NCBI RefSeq assembly: GCF_003086295.3
Contig: NC_092042.1
Location: 43,832,137 to 43,896,136 of the forward strand
DNA length: 64,000 nucleotides
Direction of reading: 5' to 3'
Source of the DNA: Arachis hypogaea
Lineage: Eukaryota > Streptophyta > Magnoliopsida > Fabales > Fabaceae
A model generated the notes under the pieces. The model did not search any database. It was not told where the DNA came from and saw only the letters and a list, made by a program, of their open reading frames with translations. The stretch's first letter is position 1; each line of letters begins with the position of its first letter. The position numbers and the translations under genes are program-made. Positions 40,304 to 51,567 of the stretch are shown here, piece after piece.

Positions 40304-41402
40304 GGTGGATTCATTCCTTGTTCTTATTTCTTTCTGCTTTTCGGTTTTTATGTTGTGTTCATTTATGTTTTGTGTCTCTACTTCATGATCATTAGTGTTT
40401 AGTAACTATGTCTTAAAGTTATGAATAATTCCATTAATCCTTCACATCTCTTAAATGAAAAATGTTTTTAATCAAAAGAACAAGAAGTACATGAATTTCG
40501 AATTTATCCTTGAATTTAATTTAATTATATTGATGTGGTGACAATACTTTTTGTTTTCTGAATGAATGCTTGAACAGTGCATATTTTTGATCTTGTTGTT
40601 TATGAATGTTAAAACTGTTGGCTCTTGAAAGAATGATGAACAAAGAGAAATGTTATTGACAATCTGAAAAATCATAAAATTGATTCTTGAAGCAAGAAAA
40701 AGCAGTGAAAAAGCAAAGGCTTGCGAAAAAAAAAACTGGCGAAAAAAATAGAAAGAAAAAGAAAAAGCAAGCAGAAAAAGCCAATAGCCCATAAAACCAA
40801 AAGGCAAGGGTAAAAAGGATCCAAGGCTTTGAGCATCAACGGATAGGAGGGCCCAAGGAAATAAAATCCAGGCCTAAGTGGCTAAATCAAGCTGTCCCTA
40901 ACCATGTGCTTGTGTCATGAAGGTCCAAGTGAAAAGCTTGAGACTGAGTGGTTAAAGTCGTGATCCAAAGCAAAAAGAGTGTGCTTAAGAGCTCTGGACA
41001 CCTCTAACTGGGGACTCTAGCAAAGCTGAGTCACAATCTGAAAAGGTTCACCCAGTCATGTGTCTGTGGCATTTATGTATCCGGTGGTAATACTGGAAAA
41101 CAAAGTGCTTAGGGCCACGGCCAAGACTCATAAAAGTAGCTGTGTTCAAGAATCAACATACTTAACTAGGATAATCAATAACACTATCTGAAATTCTAAG
41201 TTCCTAGAGATGCCAATCATTCTAAACTTCAAAGGAAAAAGTGAGATGCCAAAACTGTTCAGAAGCAAAAAGCTACAAGTCCCGCTCATCTAATTAGAAT
41301 TCATATTCATTGATATTTTGGAATTTATAGTATATTCTCTTATTTTTATCCTATTTGATTTTCAATTGCTTGGGGACAAGCAACAATTTAAGTTTGGTGT
41401 TG
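40304..41402 (+). mobile_element. E3 3' non-coding region and polypurine-tract site
   Basis: No gene. An A-rich stretch lies at 40690-40760. The hairpin TTGCTTGGGGACAAGCAA (41366-41383) and AAGTTTGGTGTTG directly precede the LTR. Confidence 0.75.
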
Positions 41403-43097
41403 TGATGAGCGGATAATTTATACGCTTTTTGGCATTGTTTTTAGGTAGTTTTTAGTAAGTTCAAGCTACTTTTAGGGATGTTTTCATTAGTTTTTATGTT
41501 AAATTCACATTTCTGGACTTTACTATGAGTTTGTGTGTTTTTCTGTGATTTCAAGTAATTTCTGGCTGAAATTGAGGGACTTGAGCAAAACTCTGAAAAA
41601 GGCTGAAAAAAGGACTGCTGATGTTGTTGGAATCTGACCTCTCTACACTCAAAAAGGATTTTCTGGAGCTACAGAACTCCAAATGGCGCGCTCTTAAAAG
41701 CGTTGGAAAGTAGACATCTAGAGCTTTCCAGCAATATATAATAGTCTATACTTTATTCGGGAATTGATTGCGTAAAGTGGCGCTCAACGCCAAGTACATG
41801 TTGTTGTCTGGAGTTAAACGCCAGAAACACGTCACAACCCGGAGTTGAACGCCAGAAACACGCTATAACTTGGCGTTCAACTCCAATAAAAGCCTCAGCT
41901 CGTGGATAGATCAAGCTCAGCCCAAGCATATACCAAGTGGGCCCCGGAAGTGGATTTATGCATCAATTACTTACTCATGTAAACCCTAGTAGCTAGTATA
42001 GTATAAATAATACTTTTTACTAGTGTATTAGAGATCTTTGGACCACGTTAAATCTTTTGACCATTCGGTCTTTTGATCACCTTCATGGGGGCTGGCCATT
42101 CGGCCATGCCTAAACCTTTCACTTATGTATTTTCAACGGTGGAGTTTCTACACACCATAGATTAAGGGTGTGGAACTCTGCTGTACCTCAAGTTTCAATA
42201 CAATTACTATTATTTTCTATTCAATTTTCTTTTATTCTTATTCCAAGATATACGTTGCACTTCAACTTGATGAATGTGATGATCCGCGACACTCATCATC
42301 ATTCTCACCTATGAACGCGCGTGACTGACAACCACTTCCATTCTACCTTAGGCCGGGCGCATATCTCTTAGATTCCCCAACAGAATCTTCGTGGTATAAG
42401 CTAGATAGATGGCGGCATTCATGGGAATCCGGAAAGTCTAACCTTGTCTGTGGTATTCCGAGTAGGATTCCAGAAATCTGGAAAGTCTAACCTTGTCTGT
42501 GGTATTCCGAGTAGGATTCCGGTATTGAATGACTGTGATAAGCTTCAAACTCCTGAAGGTTGGGCGTTAGTGACAGACACAAAAGAATCAAGGGATTTTA
42601 TTCCAACCTGATTGAGAATCGACAGATGATTAGCCGTGCTGTGACAGAGCATAGGACTATTTTCACTGAGAGGATGGGATGTAGCCATTGACAATGGTGA
42701 TGCCCTACATACAACTTGCCATGGAAAGGAGTAAGAAGGATTGGATGAATGTAATAAGAAAATAGAGATTCAAGAGGAGCACAGCATCTCCAAACGCCTA
42801 TCTGAAATTCCCACTATTGATTTACATAAGTATTTCTATCCTATTTTATTTTCTGTTTATTATTAATTTTCGAACTTGTCATAAACCAATTAATCTGCCT
42901 AACTGAGATTTACAAGGTGACCATAGCTTGCTTCATACCAACAATCTCTGTGGGATCGACCCTTACTCACGTAAGGTATTACTTGGATGACCCAGTACAC
43001 TTGCTGGTTAAGTTGAACGGAGTTGTGACCACATATAGTCAATAGCCATTAAATAAATCTCATGCAAATACAAAGAGGATCACAATTTCGTCCACCA
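41403..43097 (+). mobile_element. E3 3' LTR (1,695 bp) with a 49-bp internal duplication
   Basis: TGATGAG...GTCCACCA. A 49-bp unit beginning GGAAAGTCTAACCTTGTCTG is present twice in tandem (42431 and 42480); without it the LTR would be 1,646 bp, like E1. Four palindromes at 31-bp spacing have cores at 41779, 41810, 41841 and 41872. Confidence 0.9.
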
Positions 43098-43593
43098 CTT
43101 ATCTTTTCATCATATCTTTTTCAAAATTTCATCTTTTTCAAAAATTTGATTTCAAAATATCTTATCTAACTTCTTATCTTCTTATCTTTTCAAATTTGAC
43201 TTTAATATCTTTTTCAACTAACTATTTGACTTTTTGTTTGTTTCTTATCTTTTTCAAAACCACCTAACTACTTTTCCCTCTTTAATTTTCGAAAATAACT
43301 CATCTCTTTTTCAAAATTTCTTTTTAATTGTTTTAAATTTTAATTTTAATTATATCTTATCTTTAATTTTCTAAAATCATTAACTACTTTTTCAAAATTA
43401 TTTTCGAATTCTCCCTCTCTTCTCTTCTTCTATATATTTATTTATTTACTAACACTTCTCTTCATCTCTCTTCATCTCCAATCACTGCCTCTATCCTCAC
43501 TCTTATTCCTTTCTTCTTCTACTAATAATAAGGATCCTCTTTGTCCAGATATATAGGATTCCTTTTCCTTTTTCTTTTTCTCTTCTCTTTCAT
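43098..43593 (+). mobile_element. E1 leader, resumed after E3
   Basis: AT-rich leader homologous to about 35385-35847 of E3, with no gene. It confirms that E3 lies inside the E1 leader. Confidence 0.75.
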
Positions 43594-45770
43594 ATGAGCA
43601 GGAATAAGGAAAAAGGCATCTTTGTTGAAGCTGATCCAGAACCTAAAAGGACTATGAAAAGGAAACTAAGAGAAGCTAAATTACAACAATCCAGAGGCAA
43701 CCTTTCTGAAATTTTCGAACAAGAGAAGGAGATGGCAGCCGAACCCAACAACAATAATGCAAGGAGGATGCTTGGTGATTTCACTAAACCAACGTCCAAG
43801 TTTGATGGAAGAAGCATCTCAATTCCTGCCATTGGAGCAAACAATTTTGAGCTGAAACCTCAATTAGTTGCTTTGATGCAACAGAACTGCAAGTTTCATG
43901 GACTTCCATCTGAAGATCCTTATCAGTTTTTAACTAAGTTCTTGCATATTTGTGAGATTGTTAAGACAAATGGAGTAGATCCTGATGTCTACAGGCTCAT
44001 GCTTTTCCATTTTGTTGTAAGAGACAGAGCTAGAACATGGTTGGACTCACAACCTAAAGATAGCCTGGACTCCTGGGATAAGCTGGTCACGACCTTCTTG
44101 GATAAATTCCTTCCTCCTCAAAAGCTGAGCAAGCTTAGAGTGGATGTTCAGACCTTCAAACAAAAAGATGGCAAATCCCTCTATGAAGCTTGGGAAAGAT
44201 ACAAGCAGATGACCAAAAAGTGTCCTTTTGACATGTTTTCAGAATGGACCATATTAGATATATTATATTATGGTCTATATGAGTTTTCTAAAATGTCATT
44301 GGACCATTCTGCAGGTGGATCCATTCACTTAAAGAAAACGCCTGCAGAAGCTCAAGAACTTATTGACATGGTTGCAAATAACCAATTCATGTACACTTTT
44401 GAGAGGAATTCCGTGAATAATGGGACACCTCAGAGGAAGGGAGTTCTTGAAATTGATGCTCTGAATGCCATATTGGCTCAGAACAAAGTGTTGACTCAGC
44501 AAGTCAACATGATCTCTCAAAGTCTGAATGGATAGCAAAATGCATCCAACAGTACTAAAGAGGCAGCTTCTGAAGAAGCATATGATCCTGAGAACCCTGC
44601 AATAGCAGAGGTAAATTACATGGGTGAACCTTATGGGAATACCTATAATTCATCATGGAGAAATCATCCAAATTTCTCATGGAAGGATCAACAAAAGCCT
44701 CAACAAGGCTTTAATAATGGTGGAAGAAACAGGCTAAGCAATAACAAGCCTTTTCCATCATCTTCTCAACAACAGACAGAGAATTCTGAACAGAGCCCCT
44801 CTAACTTATCAAACATAGTCTCTGATCTGACTAAGGCTACTTTAAGTTTCATGAGTGAAACAAGATCCTCCATTAGAAATTTGGAGGCACAAGTGGGCCA
44901 ACTGAGTAGAAAGTCATTGAAACTCCTCCCAGTATTCTCCCAAGCAATACAGAAGAGAATCCAAAAGGAGAGTGCAAGGCCATTGATGTAATCAATATGG
45001 CCGAATGCACAAGGGAGGAGAAGGACGAAAATCCTAGTGGGGAAGACCTCCTGGGACGTCTCACAAACAAGAAGGAGTTCCCTATTGAGGACCTAAAGGA
45101 ATCTGAGGCTCATATAGAGACCATAGAGATTCCATTAAATCTCCTTCTGCCATTCATGAGATCTGAAGATTATTCTTCCTCTGAAGAGGATGAAGATGTA
45201 ACTGGAGAGCAAGTTGCTCAATATCTAGGAGCCATTATGAAGCTGAATGCCAAGTTATTTGGTAATGAGACTTGGGAAGGTGAACCTCCCTTGCTCATTA
45301 GTGAACTTGATACATGGGTTCAACAAACTCTACCTCAAAAGAAACAAGATCCTGGGAAATTCTTAATACCTTGTACCATAGGCACCATGACCTTTGAAAA
45401 AGCTCTGTGTGACCTAGGGTCAAGCATAAATCTTATGCCACTCTCTGTAATGGAGAAGCTGGGGATCATTGAGGTACAGCCTGCCTTATTCTCATTACAA
45501 TTGGCAGACAAGTCAGTAAGACAAGCTTATGGATCAGTAGAGGACATGTTGGTAAAGGTTAAAGGCCTTTACATTCCTGCTGATTTCATAATCTTAGACA
45601 CTAGGAAGGAGGAGGATGAATGCATCATCCTTGGAAGACCTTTCCTAGCCATAGCAGAAGCTGTGATAGATGTTAACAGAGGAGAATTAGTCCTTCAATT
45701 GAAGAGGGACTACCTTGTATTTAAGGCACACGGCTATCCTTCTGTAATAAGGGAGAGTAAGAATGTATAG
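43594..45770 (+). pseudogene. E1 gag-protease polyprotein, interrupted
   Basis: The ATG at 43594 begins MSRNKEKGIFVEADPEPKRT. Gag is open to 44535, where TGG has become TAG, and continues in frame from 44620 (MGEPYGNTYNSSWRNHPNF) to near 44905, where one base is missing compared with E3 (GAGTAGAAAG versus GAGTAAGAAAG). Protease then reads in the shifted frame to 45770: acidic SSEEDEDVTGEQVAQYLG, site CDLGSSINLMPLSVMEK, CIILGRPFLAIAEAVIDV. A stop at 45770 truncates the SKFG-repeat tail, whose DNA (two AAGTTTGGTGT copies near 45815 and 45848) is still present. At least three lesions make it non-functional. Confidence 0.8.
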
Positions 45771-46105
45771 CTTCTCTCAATACAGAATCAAACAGAGCCC
45801 CCACAATCAAACTCTAAGTTTGGTGTTGGGAGGCCACAACCAAACTCTAAGTTTGGTGTTGGGAGTCCACAATATTGACCTGATCACCTTTGTGGCTCCA
45901 AGAGAGCCCACTGTCAAGCTAGTGACACTAAAAGAGCGCTTGTTGGGAGGCAACCCAATTTTTATTTATCTAATTTTATTTTATTTTCATTGTTCTTTTG
46001 TGTTTTATTAGGTTCATGATCATGTAGAGTCACGAAAAAAATACTAAAATTAAAAAAAGAATCAAAAATAGCAGAAGAAAAATCACACCCTGGAGGAAGG
46101 ACTTA

Positions 46106-46348
46106 CTGGCGTTTAAACGCCAGTAAGGAGCATCTGGCTGGTGTTCAACGCCAGAACAGAGCATGGATCTAGCGCCGAACACCAGAAGCAAGCAACATCC
46201 TGGTGTTTGGACGCTAGGAATGTGCCCTTAGGAAAGCTGGCGCTGAACGCCAGTAACAAGCATGGAACTGGCGTTCAACGCCAGAAACATGCTACACATG
46301 GGCGTTGAACGCCCAGAACGTGCACCACTTCGGCGTTTAAACACCAGA
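46106..46348. repeat. E1 31-bp-period palindrome array
   Basis: Units begin at about 46106, 46138, 46169, 46200, 46237, 46268, 46299 and 46330: 31-32 bp steps with one 37-bp step at the same place as in E3. E1 has one unit fewer than E3. Confidence 0.88.
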
Positions 46349-46669
46349 ATGGTATGCTAAGGCATTTTACATGCCTAATTGGTGCAGGGATGTAAATCCT
46401 TGACACCTCAGGATCTGTGGACCCCACAGGATCCCCACCTAACATATTCCCACGTTACCTCCTAATTAATCCTATAACACACTTTCCCAAAAACCCTTCA
46501 CTAATCACCTCAATCTCTCTTCTCTTTCTTGGCCGAATACACCTCTCCCTCTCTCGTTCATATTTTCTTCTTCTTCTTCTTCTTTTCTTTCTTCTCTTGC
46601 TCGAGGGCGAGCAATATTTTAAGTTTGGTGTGGTAAAAGCATAAGCTTTTTGTTTTTCCATTACCATTG

Positions 46670-47812
46670 ATGGCACCTAAGGCCGGAGAATCCTCTAGAA
46701 AAGGGAAGACAAAAGATTCCACCTCCGAGTCATGGAAGATGGAAAGATTCATCTCCAAAGCCCATCAAGACCACTTCTATGATGTTGTGGCCAAGAAGAA
46801 GGTGATCCCTGAGGTCCCTTTCAAGCTCAAGAAAAATAAGTATCCAGAGATCCGACATGAGATCCAAAGAAGAGGTTGGGAAGTTCTAACCAACCCCATT
46901 CAACAAGTCAAAATCTTAATGGTTCAAGAGTTTTATGCCAATGCATGGATCACTAGGAACCATGATCAAAGTGTGAACCCGAATCCAAAGAATTATCTTA
47001 CAATGGTTCAGGGGAAGTACTTAGATTTTAGTCTGGAAAATGTGAGGTTGGCATTCAACTTACCCATGATGCAAGGAGATGCACGCCCCTACACTAGAAG
47101 GGTCAACTTTAATCAAAGGTTGGACTAAGTCCTTATGGACATATGTGTGGAAGGAGCTCAATGGAAAAGAGACTCCAAAGGCAAGCCGGTTCAACTGAGA
47201 AGACTGGACCTCAAGCCTGTGGCTAGAGGATGGTTGGAGTTCATTCAACGCTCCATCATCCCCACTAGCAACCGATCTGAAGTTACTGTGGATTGGGCCA
47301 TCATGATTCATAGCATCCTGATTGTAGAGGAAGTAGAAGTTCATGAAGTCGTCTCCTATGAATTCTATAAAATAGCCGATAAGTCCTCTACTTTGGCAAG
47401 GCTAGCTTTTCCTCATCTTATTTGCCATCTATGTTACTCAGCTGGAGTTATCATAGAAGGAGACATCCTCATTGAGGAGGACAAGCCCATCACTAAGAAA
47501 AGGATGGAGCAAACAAGAGAGCCCACTCATGGAACTCAAGAGACGCATAAGGAAGCTCATCACCAAGAAATCCCGGAGATACCTCAAGGGATGCACTTTT
47601 CTCCCAACAACTATTGGGAACAACTCAACACTTCCTTAGAAGATTTGAGTTACAATGTGAATCAATCAAGGGTGGAACATCAAGAGCACTCCATCATTCT
47701 CCATGAAATTAGAGAAGATCAAAGAGCAATGAGGGAGGAGCAACAAAGGCAAGGAAGGGACATAGAAGAGCTTAAGGACATCATTGGTCCTTCAAGAAGA
47801 AGACGCCACTAA
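46670..47812 (+). pseudogene. E1 ORF3 with one nonsense change
   Basis: ATG at 46670 (MAPKAGESSRKGKTK). The frame is open to 47128, where E3 and E2 have CAA and E1 has TAA (RVNFNQRLD-stop), then continues in the same frame from 47129 to 47812, ending GPSRRRRH. Without the stop it would be about 380 aa. It retains the segment lost in E3 near the C-terminus (HSIILHEIRED). The upstream TATA-bearing region is shortened relative to E2 and E3, so it may also lack a promoter. Confidence 0.8.
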
Positions 47813-48903
47813 GGTGGATTCATTCCTTGTTCTTATTTTTTCTGTTTTTTGTTTTTATCTATGTTTTATGTCTCTACTTCATGATCATTAGTATGTAGTA
47901 ACTATGTCTTAAAGCTATGAATAAATTCCATAAATCCTTCACCTCTCTTAAATGAAAAATGTTTTTAATTCAAAAGAACAAGAAGTACATAAATTTCAAA
48001 AATTGTCTTTGAATTTAATTTAATTATATTGATGTGGTGACAATACTTTTTGTTTTCTGAATGAATGCTTGAACAGTGCATATTTTTGATCTTGTTGTTT
48101 ATGAATGTTAAAATTGTTGGCTCTTGAAAGAATGATGAAAAAGAGAAATGTTATAGATGATCTGAAAAATCATGAAAATTGATTCTTGAAGCAAGAAAAA
48201 GCAGTGAAAAAGCAAAAGCTTGTGAAAAAAAAAAAAGTGGTGAAAAAAATAGAAAGAAAAAGAAAAAGCAAGCAGAAAAAGCCAATAGCCCTTAAAACCA
48301 AAAGGCAAGGGTAAAAAGGATCCAAGGCTTTGAGCATCAATGGATAGGAGGGCCCAAGGAAATAAAATCTAGGCCTAAGCGGCTAAATCAAGCTGTCCCT
48401 GACAATGTGCTTGTGGCATGCAGGTCCAAGTGAAAAGCTTGAGACTGAGTGGTTAAAGTCATGATCCAAAGCAAAAAGAGTGTGCTTAAGAGCTCTGGAC
48501 ACCTCTAACTGGGGACTCTAGCAAAGCTGAGTCACAATCTGAAAAGATTCACCCAGTCATGTGTCTGTGGCATTTATGTATCCGGTGGTAATACTGGAAA
48601 ACAAAATGCTTAGGGCCACGGCCAAGACTCATAAAAGTAGCTGTGTTCAAGAATCAACAAACTTAACTGGGAGAATCAATAACACTATCTGAAATTCTAA
48701 GTACCTATAGAAGCCAATCATTCTAAACTTCAAAGGAAAAAGTGAGATGCCAAAACTGTTCAGAAGCAAAAAGCTACAAGTCCCGCTCATCTAATTAGAA
48801 TTAATATTCATTGATATTTTGGAATTTATAGTATATTCTCTTCTTTTTATCCTAATTGATTTTCAGTTGCTTGGGGACAAGCAACAATTTAAGTTTGGTG
48901 TTG
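47813..48903 (+). mobile_element. E1 3' non-coding region and polypurine-tract site
   Basis: No gene. It is closely similar to 40304-41402 of E3, with the hairpin TTGCTTGGGGACAAGCAA at 48867-48884 and AAGTTTGGTGTTG before the LTR. Confidence 0.75.
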
Positions 48904-50549
48904 TGATGAGCGGATAATTTATACGCTTTTTGGCATTGTTTTTAGGTAGTTTTTAGTATGATCTAGTTACTTTTAGGGATGTTTTCATTAGTTTTTATGC
49001 TAAATTCACATTTCTGGACTTTACTATGAGTTTGTGTATTTTTCTTTGATTTCAGGTATTTTCTGGCTGAAATTGAGGGACCTGAGCAAAACTCTGATAG
49101 GAGGCTGACAAAGGACTGGTGATGCTGTTGGAATCTGACCTCCCTGCACTCGAAATGGATTTTCTGGAGCTACAGAACTCCAAATAGCGCGCTCTCAACG
49201 GCGTTGGAAATAGACATCCAGAGCTTTCCAGCAATATATAATAGTCTATACTTTATTCGTGAGTAAACGACGTAAACTGGCGCTCAACACCAGTTCTATG
49301 CTGCATTCTGGAGTCAAACGCTAGAAACACGTCACGAACCAGAGTTGAACCCCCAAAACACGTTACAACTTGGCGTTCAACTCCAAGAGAAGCCTCAGCT
49401 CGTGGATAGATCAAGCTCAGCCCAAGCACACACTAAGTGGGCCCCGGAAGTGGATTTATGCATCAATTACTTACCTCTGTAAACCCTAGTAGCTAGTTTA
49501 GTATAAATAGAACTTTTTACTAGTCTATTAGATATCTTGGTTCCATATTTGGATTTTGACATCCTGGTTTTCGTTTTGGGGGCTGGCCATTTGGCCATTC
49601 CTGAACCTTGATCACTTATGTATTTTCAACGGTGGAGTTTCTACACACCAAAGATTAAGGGTGTGGAGCTGTGCTGTACCTCAAGTTTCAATGCAATTAC
49701 TACTATCTTCTATCCAATTCTATTTATTCCTGTTTTAAGATATTCATTGCACTTCAACTTGATGAATGTGATGATCTGTGACACTCATCATCATTCTCAC
49801 TTATGAACGCGCGTGACTGACAACCACTTCCGTTCTACCTTAGGCCAGGCGCATATCTCTTGGATTCCTTAATCAGAATCTTCGTGGTATAAGCTAGAAT
49901 TGATGGCGACATTCATGGGAATCCGGAAAGTCTAACCTTGTCTGTGGTATACGAGTAGGATTCTGGGATTGAATGACTGTGACGAGCTTCAAACTTCTGA
50001 AGGCTGGGCATTAGTGACAGACGAAAAAGAATCACTGGATTCTATTCCAACCTGATTGAGAACCGACAGATGATTAGCCGTGCTGTGACAGAGCATTTGG
50101 ACCTTTTTCACTGAGAGGATGGGATGTAGCCATTGACAACGGTGATGCCCTACATACAGCTTGCCATGGAAAGGAATAAGAAGGATTGAATGGATGCAGT
50201 AGGAAAGCAGAGATTCAGAAGGAACATAGCATCTCCATATACCTATCTGAAATTCCCACCATTGAATTACATGAGTAACTTTATCTTTATTTTATGTTTA
50301 TTTACTATTATTTGATTTTCGAAATTCCATAATCAATTATTATCCGCCTGACTGAGATTTACAAGGTGACCATAGCTTGCTTCATACCAACAATCTCTGT
50401 GGGATCGACCCTTACTCACGTAAGGTTTATTACTTGGACGACCCAGTACACTTGCTGGTTAGTTGTGCGGAGTTGTGACAAAGTGTGATTCATCTTTGAG
50501 AGCACCAAGTCTTTGGAGCCATTGTTGATGATCACAATTTCGTCCACCA
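48904..50549 (+). mobile_element. E1 3' LTR
   Basis: 1,646 bp, TGATGAG...TCGTCCACCA, followed by the target duplication GCCTT (50550-50554). Confidence 0.93.
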
Positions 50550-50554
50550 GCCTT

Positions 50555-50953
50555 GCCTTTAAAGTAGCGCTCCTTGCAAGAGCTCTAAGCTCTTGGCAAG
50601 AGCTTTGTGCTCTTGCTCTTTGTGTTGAGCCACGCTTTTCCTATTTTTGGTTTCCTTTGATCACGCTCCTTAGGCCCCTCTTTTCTTATTTTTTTTTTCT
50701 TTTCTTCACCTACAAGTAATCAAAACCACCAATCAAAGTATCACAAAATTCACAAAGCTCATAATTCATTCAAAAACCAATTAATTATAGCTTAAACCTC
50801 ATGATTTTGTGTCAAATAAAGGATGGTTGATTAATTCTATAAAACCATGCAATTCCACTCCAAATTACTTACTTACAATGCAAGAAAGTGTATAAAACCT
50901 AATGAAACAAGTGAAAAATGCTTGTAAAGCTAATATATGATGACTTGTCATCA
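50555..50953 (-). mobile_element. M 5' LTR, outer part
   Basis: It continues the M 5' LTR after E1 and matches about 2887-3287 of the 3' LTR. The minus strand begins TGATGACAAGTCATC at 50953. Confidence 0.88.
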
Positions 50954-51567
50954 GGGTCATCTCGCGGTCGGAAAGACGGGCCACGGTCTCGTCGGAAACC
51001 TTCAGCCTCTCCTCAGTGTCTACCATCTTGACCTTCAAAGTTTCCACCTCGGCCTTCAGATTTGCGACCTCTCACAGAGACGAGCGGTACTTGCCATCTA
51101 GCACCCCATCCTGGGCTAGGATGGGTTCTTCCTTCCTCACGATGGTCGCGGCTCTAATCATGTAGCGGTAAACCCACCTGGCCTAAGAGGCTAAATCCCC
51201 GCCACAGAAAGAATCGTCGGTACCCGGCATGAGCTTTGAGTCAATGAACCTTCTAGCGTCGAAGTTCTTTTTCATTACAATAAGCGCCTCCTCAGGGCTA
51301 GAGGTTGACTTTCTTTTTCTGGGGTTCTCGACGATGGTCAGGTCAGGACCACTGGCTTCGTCGGCAAGCACTTCCTCAGATGGGGGAATCACACCAGGAC
51401 CGAGAGTCACAACAGCGCTGGTCCCGGCAGTTTCTGGAGGAGGGGTAGCCGAATGAACCTCGGGAGTGGGGGAAGGCGGCGCCTCGGTTGAAGGAGTTTT
51501 CGTGCTACTTTCATCACTGTTCCCTGGAAGGAATTGGGCAATCAAGTTGCTTAGACCCGTCTTCTCT
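50954..51567 (-). pseudogene. Tat2 antisense gene, exon 2 remnant
   Basis: The acceptor TTGTTTCAG precedes 51567. Reading in frame gives EKTGLSNLIAQFLPGNS, a Ser/Thr/Pro-rich linker, a basic NPRKRKSTSS segment, FDARRFIDSKLMPGTDDSF, then two stops and a coiled-coil piece (AEVETLKVKMVDTEERLK, VSDETVARLSDREMT) that is cut by M at 50953. The layout (phase-1 junction codon GAG, basic Pro/Ser linker, coiled coil) matches exon B of the Tat1 gene. The C-terminal end lies beyond M, outside the window. Confidence 0.7.

Larger units (their letters stand above)
34373..43097 (+). mobile_element. Element E3: LTR retrotransposon lacking its 5' LTR
   Basis: Only the last few bases of a 5' LTR (TTTCGTCCACCA, ending 34381) precede a second, better-preserved primer site and leader. 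Gag, protease, palindrome array, ORF3 and a 3' LTR (41403-43097) follow. E1 leader sequence resumes at 43098 (CTTATCTTTTCATC). No target duplication is visible, as expected if the 5' LTR and adjoining E1 leader were deleted together. Its LTR is a distinct subfamily from those of E1 and E2. Confidence 0.8.
21546..50549 (+). mobile_element. Element E1: non-autonomous LTR retrotransposon containing E2 and E3
   Basis: Outer ends are TGATGAGCGG at 21546 and TCGTCCACCA at 50549, flanked by GCCTT at 21541-21545 and 50550-50554. M's 3' LTR near 2886 is the uninterrupted target. The 5' LTR is 21546-22840 joined to 32953-33304 (1,647 bp) and the 3' LTR is 48904-50549 (1,646 bp). Removing E2 and E3 leaves about 10.2 kb: leader, gag-protease, palindrome array, ORF3, 3' non-coding region. 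There is no RT, RNase H or integrase. Confidence 0.92.
2308..50953 (-). mobile_element. Element M: non-autonomous Athila-like LTR retrotransposon, heavily nested
   Basis: On the minus strand the order is 5' LTR (50953-50555 joined to 21545-20032), a degenerate primer-binding site, gag, protease, an integrase-tail-like segment, ORF3 remnants, the polypurine-tract site (3288-3300) and the 3' LTR (3287-2308, rest off-window). Removing Tat1 (4631-14548) and E1 (21546-50549) leaves about 9.7 kb, or 10.6 kb with the missing LTR part. No RT or RNase H is present. The sequence right of the element is GGGTC (50954-50958), the expected target duplication. M interrupts the coiled-coil part of the Tat2 antisense gene. 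Confidence 0.8.
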
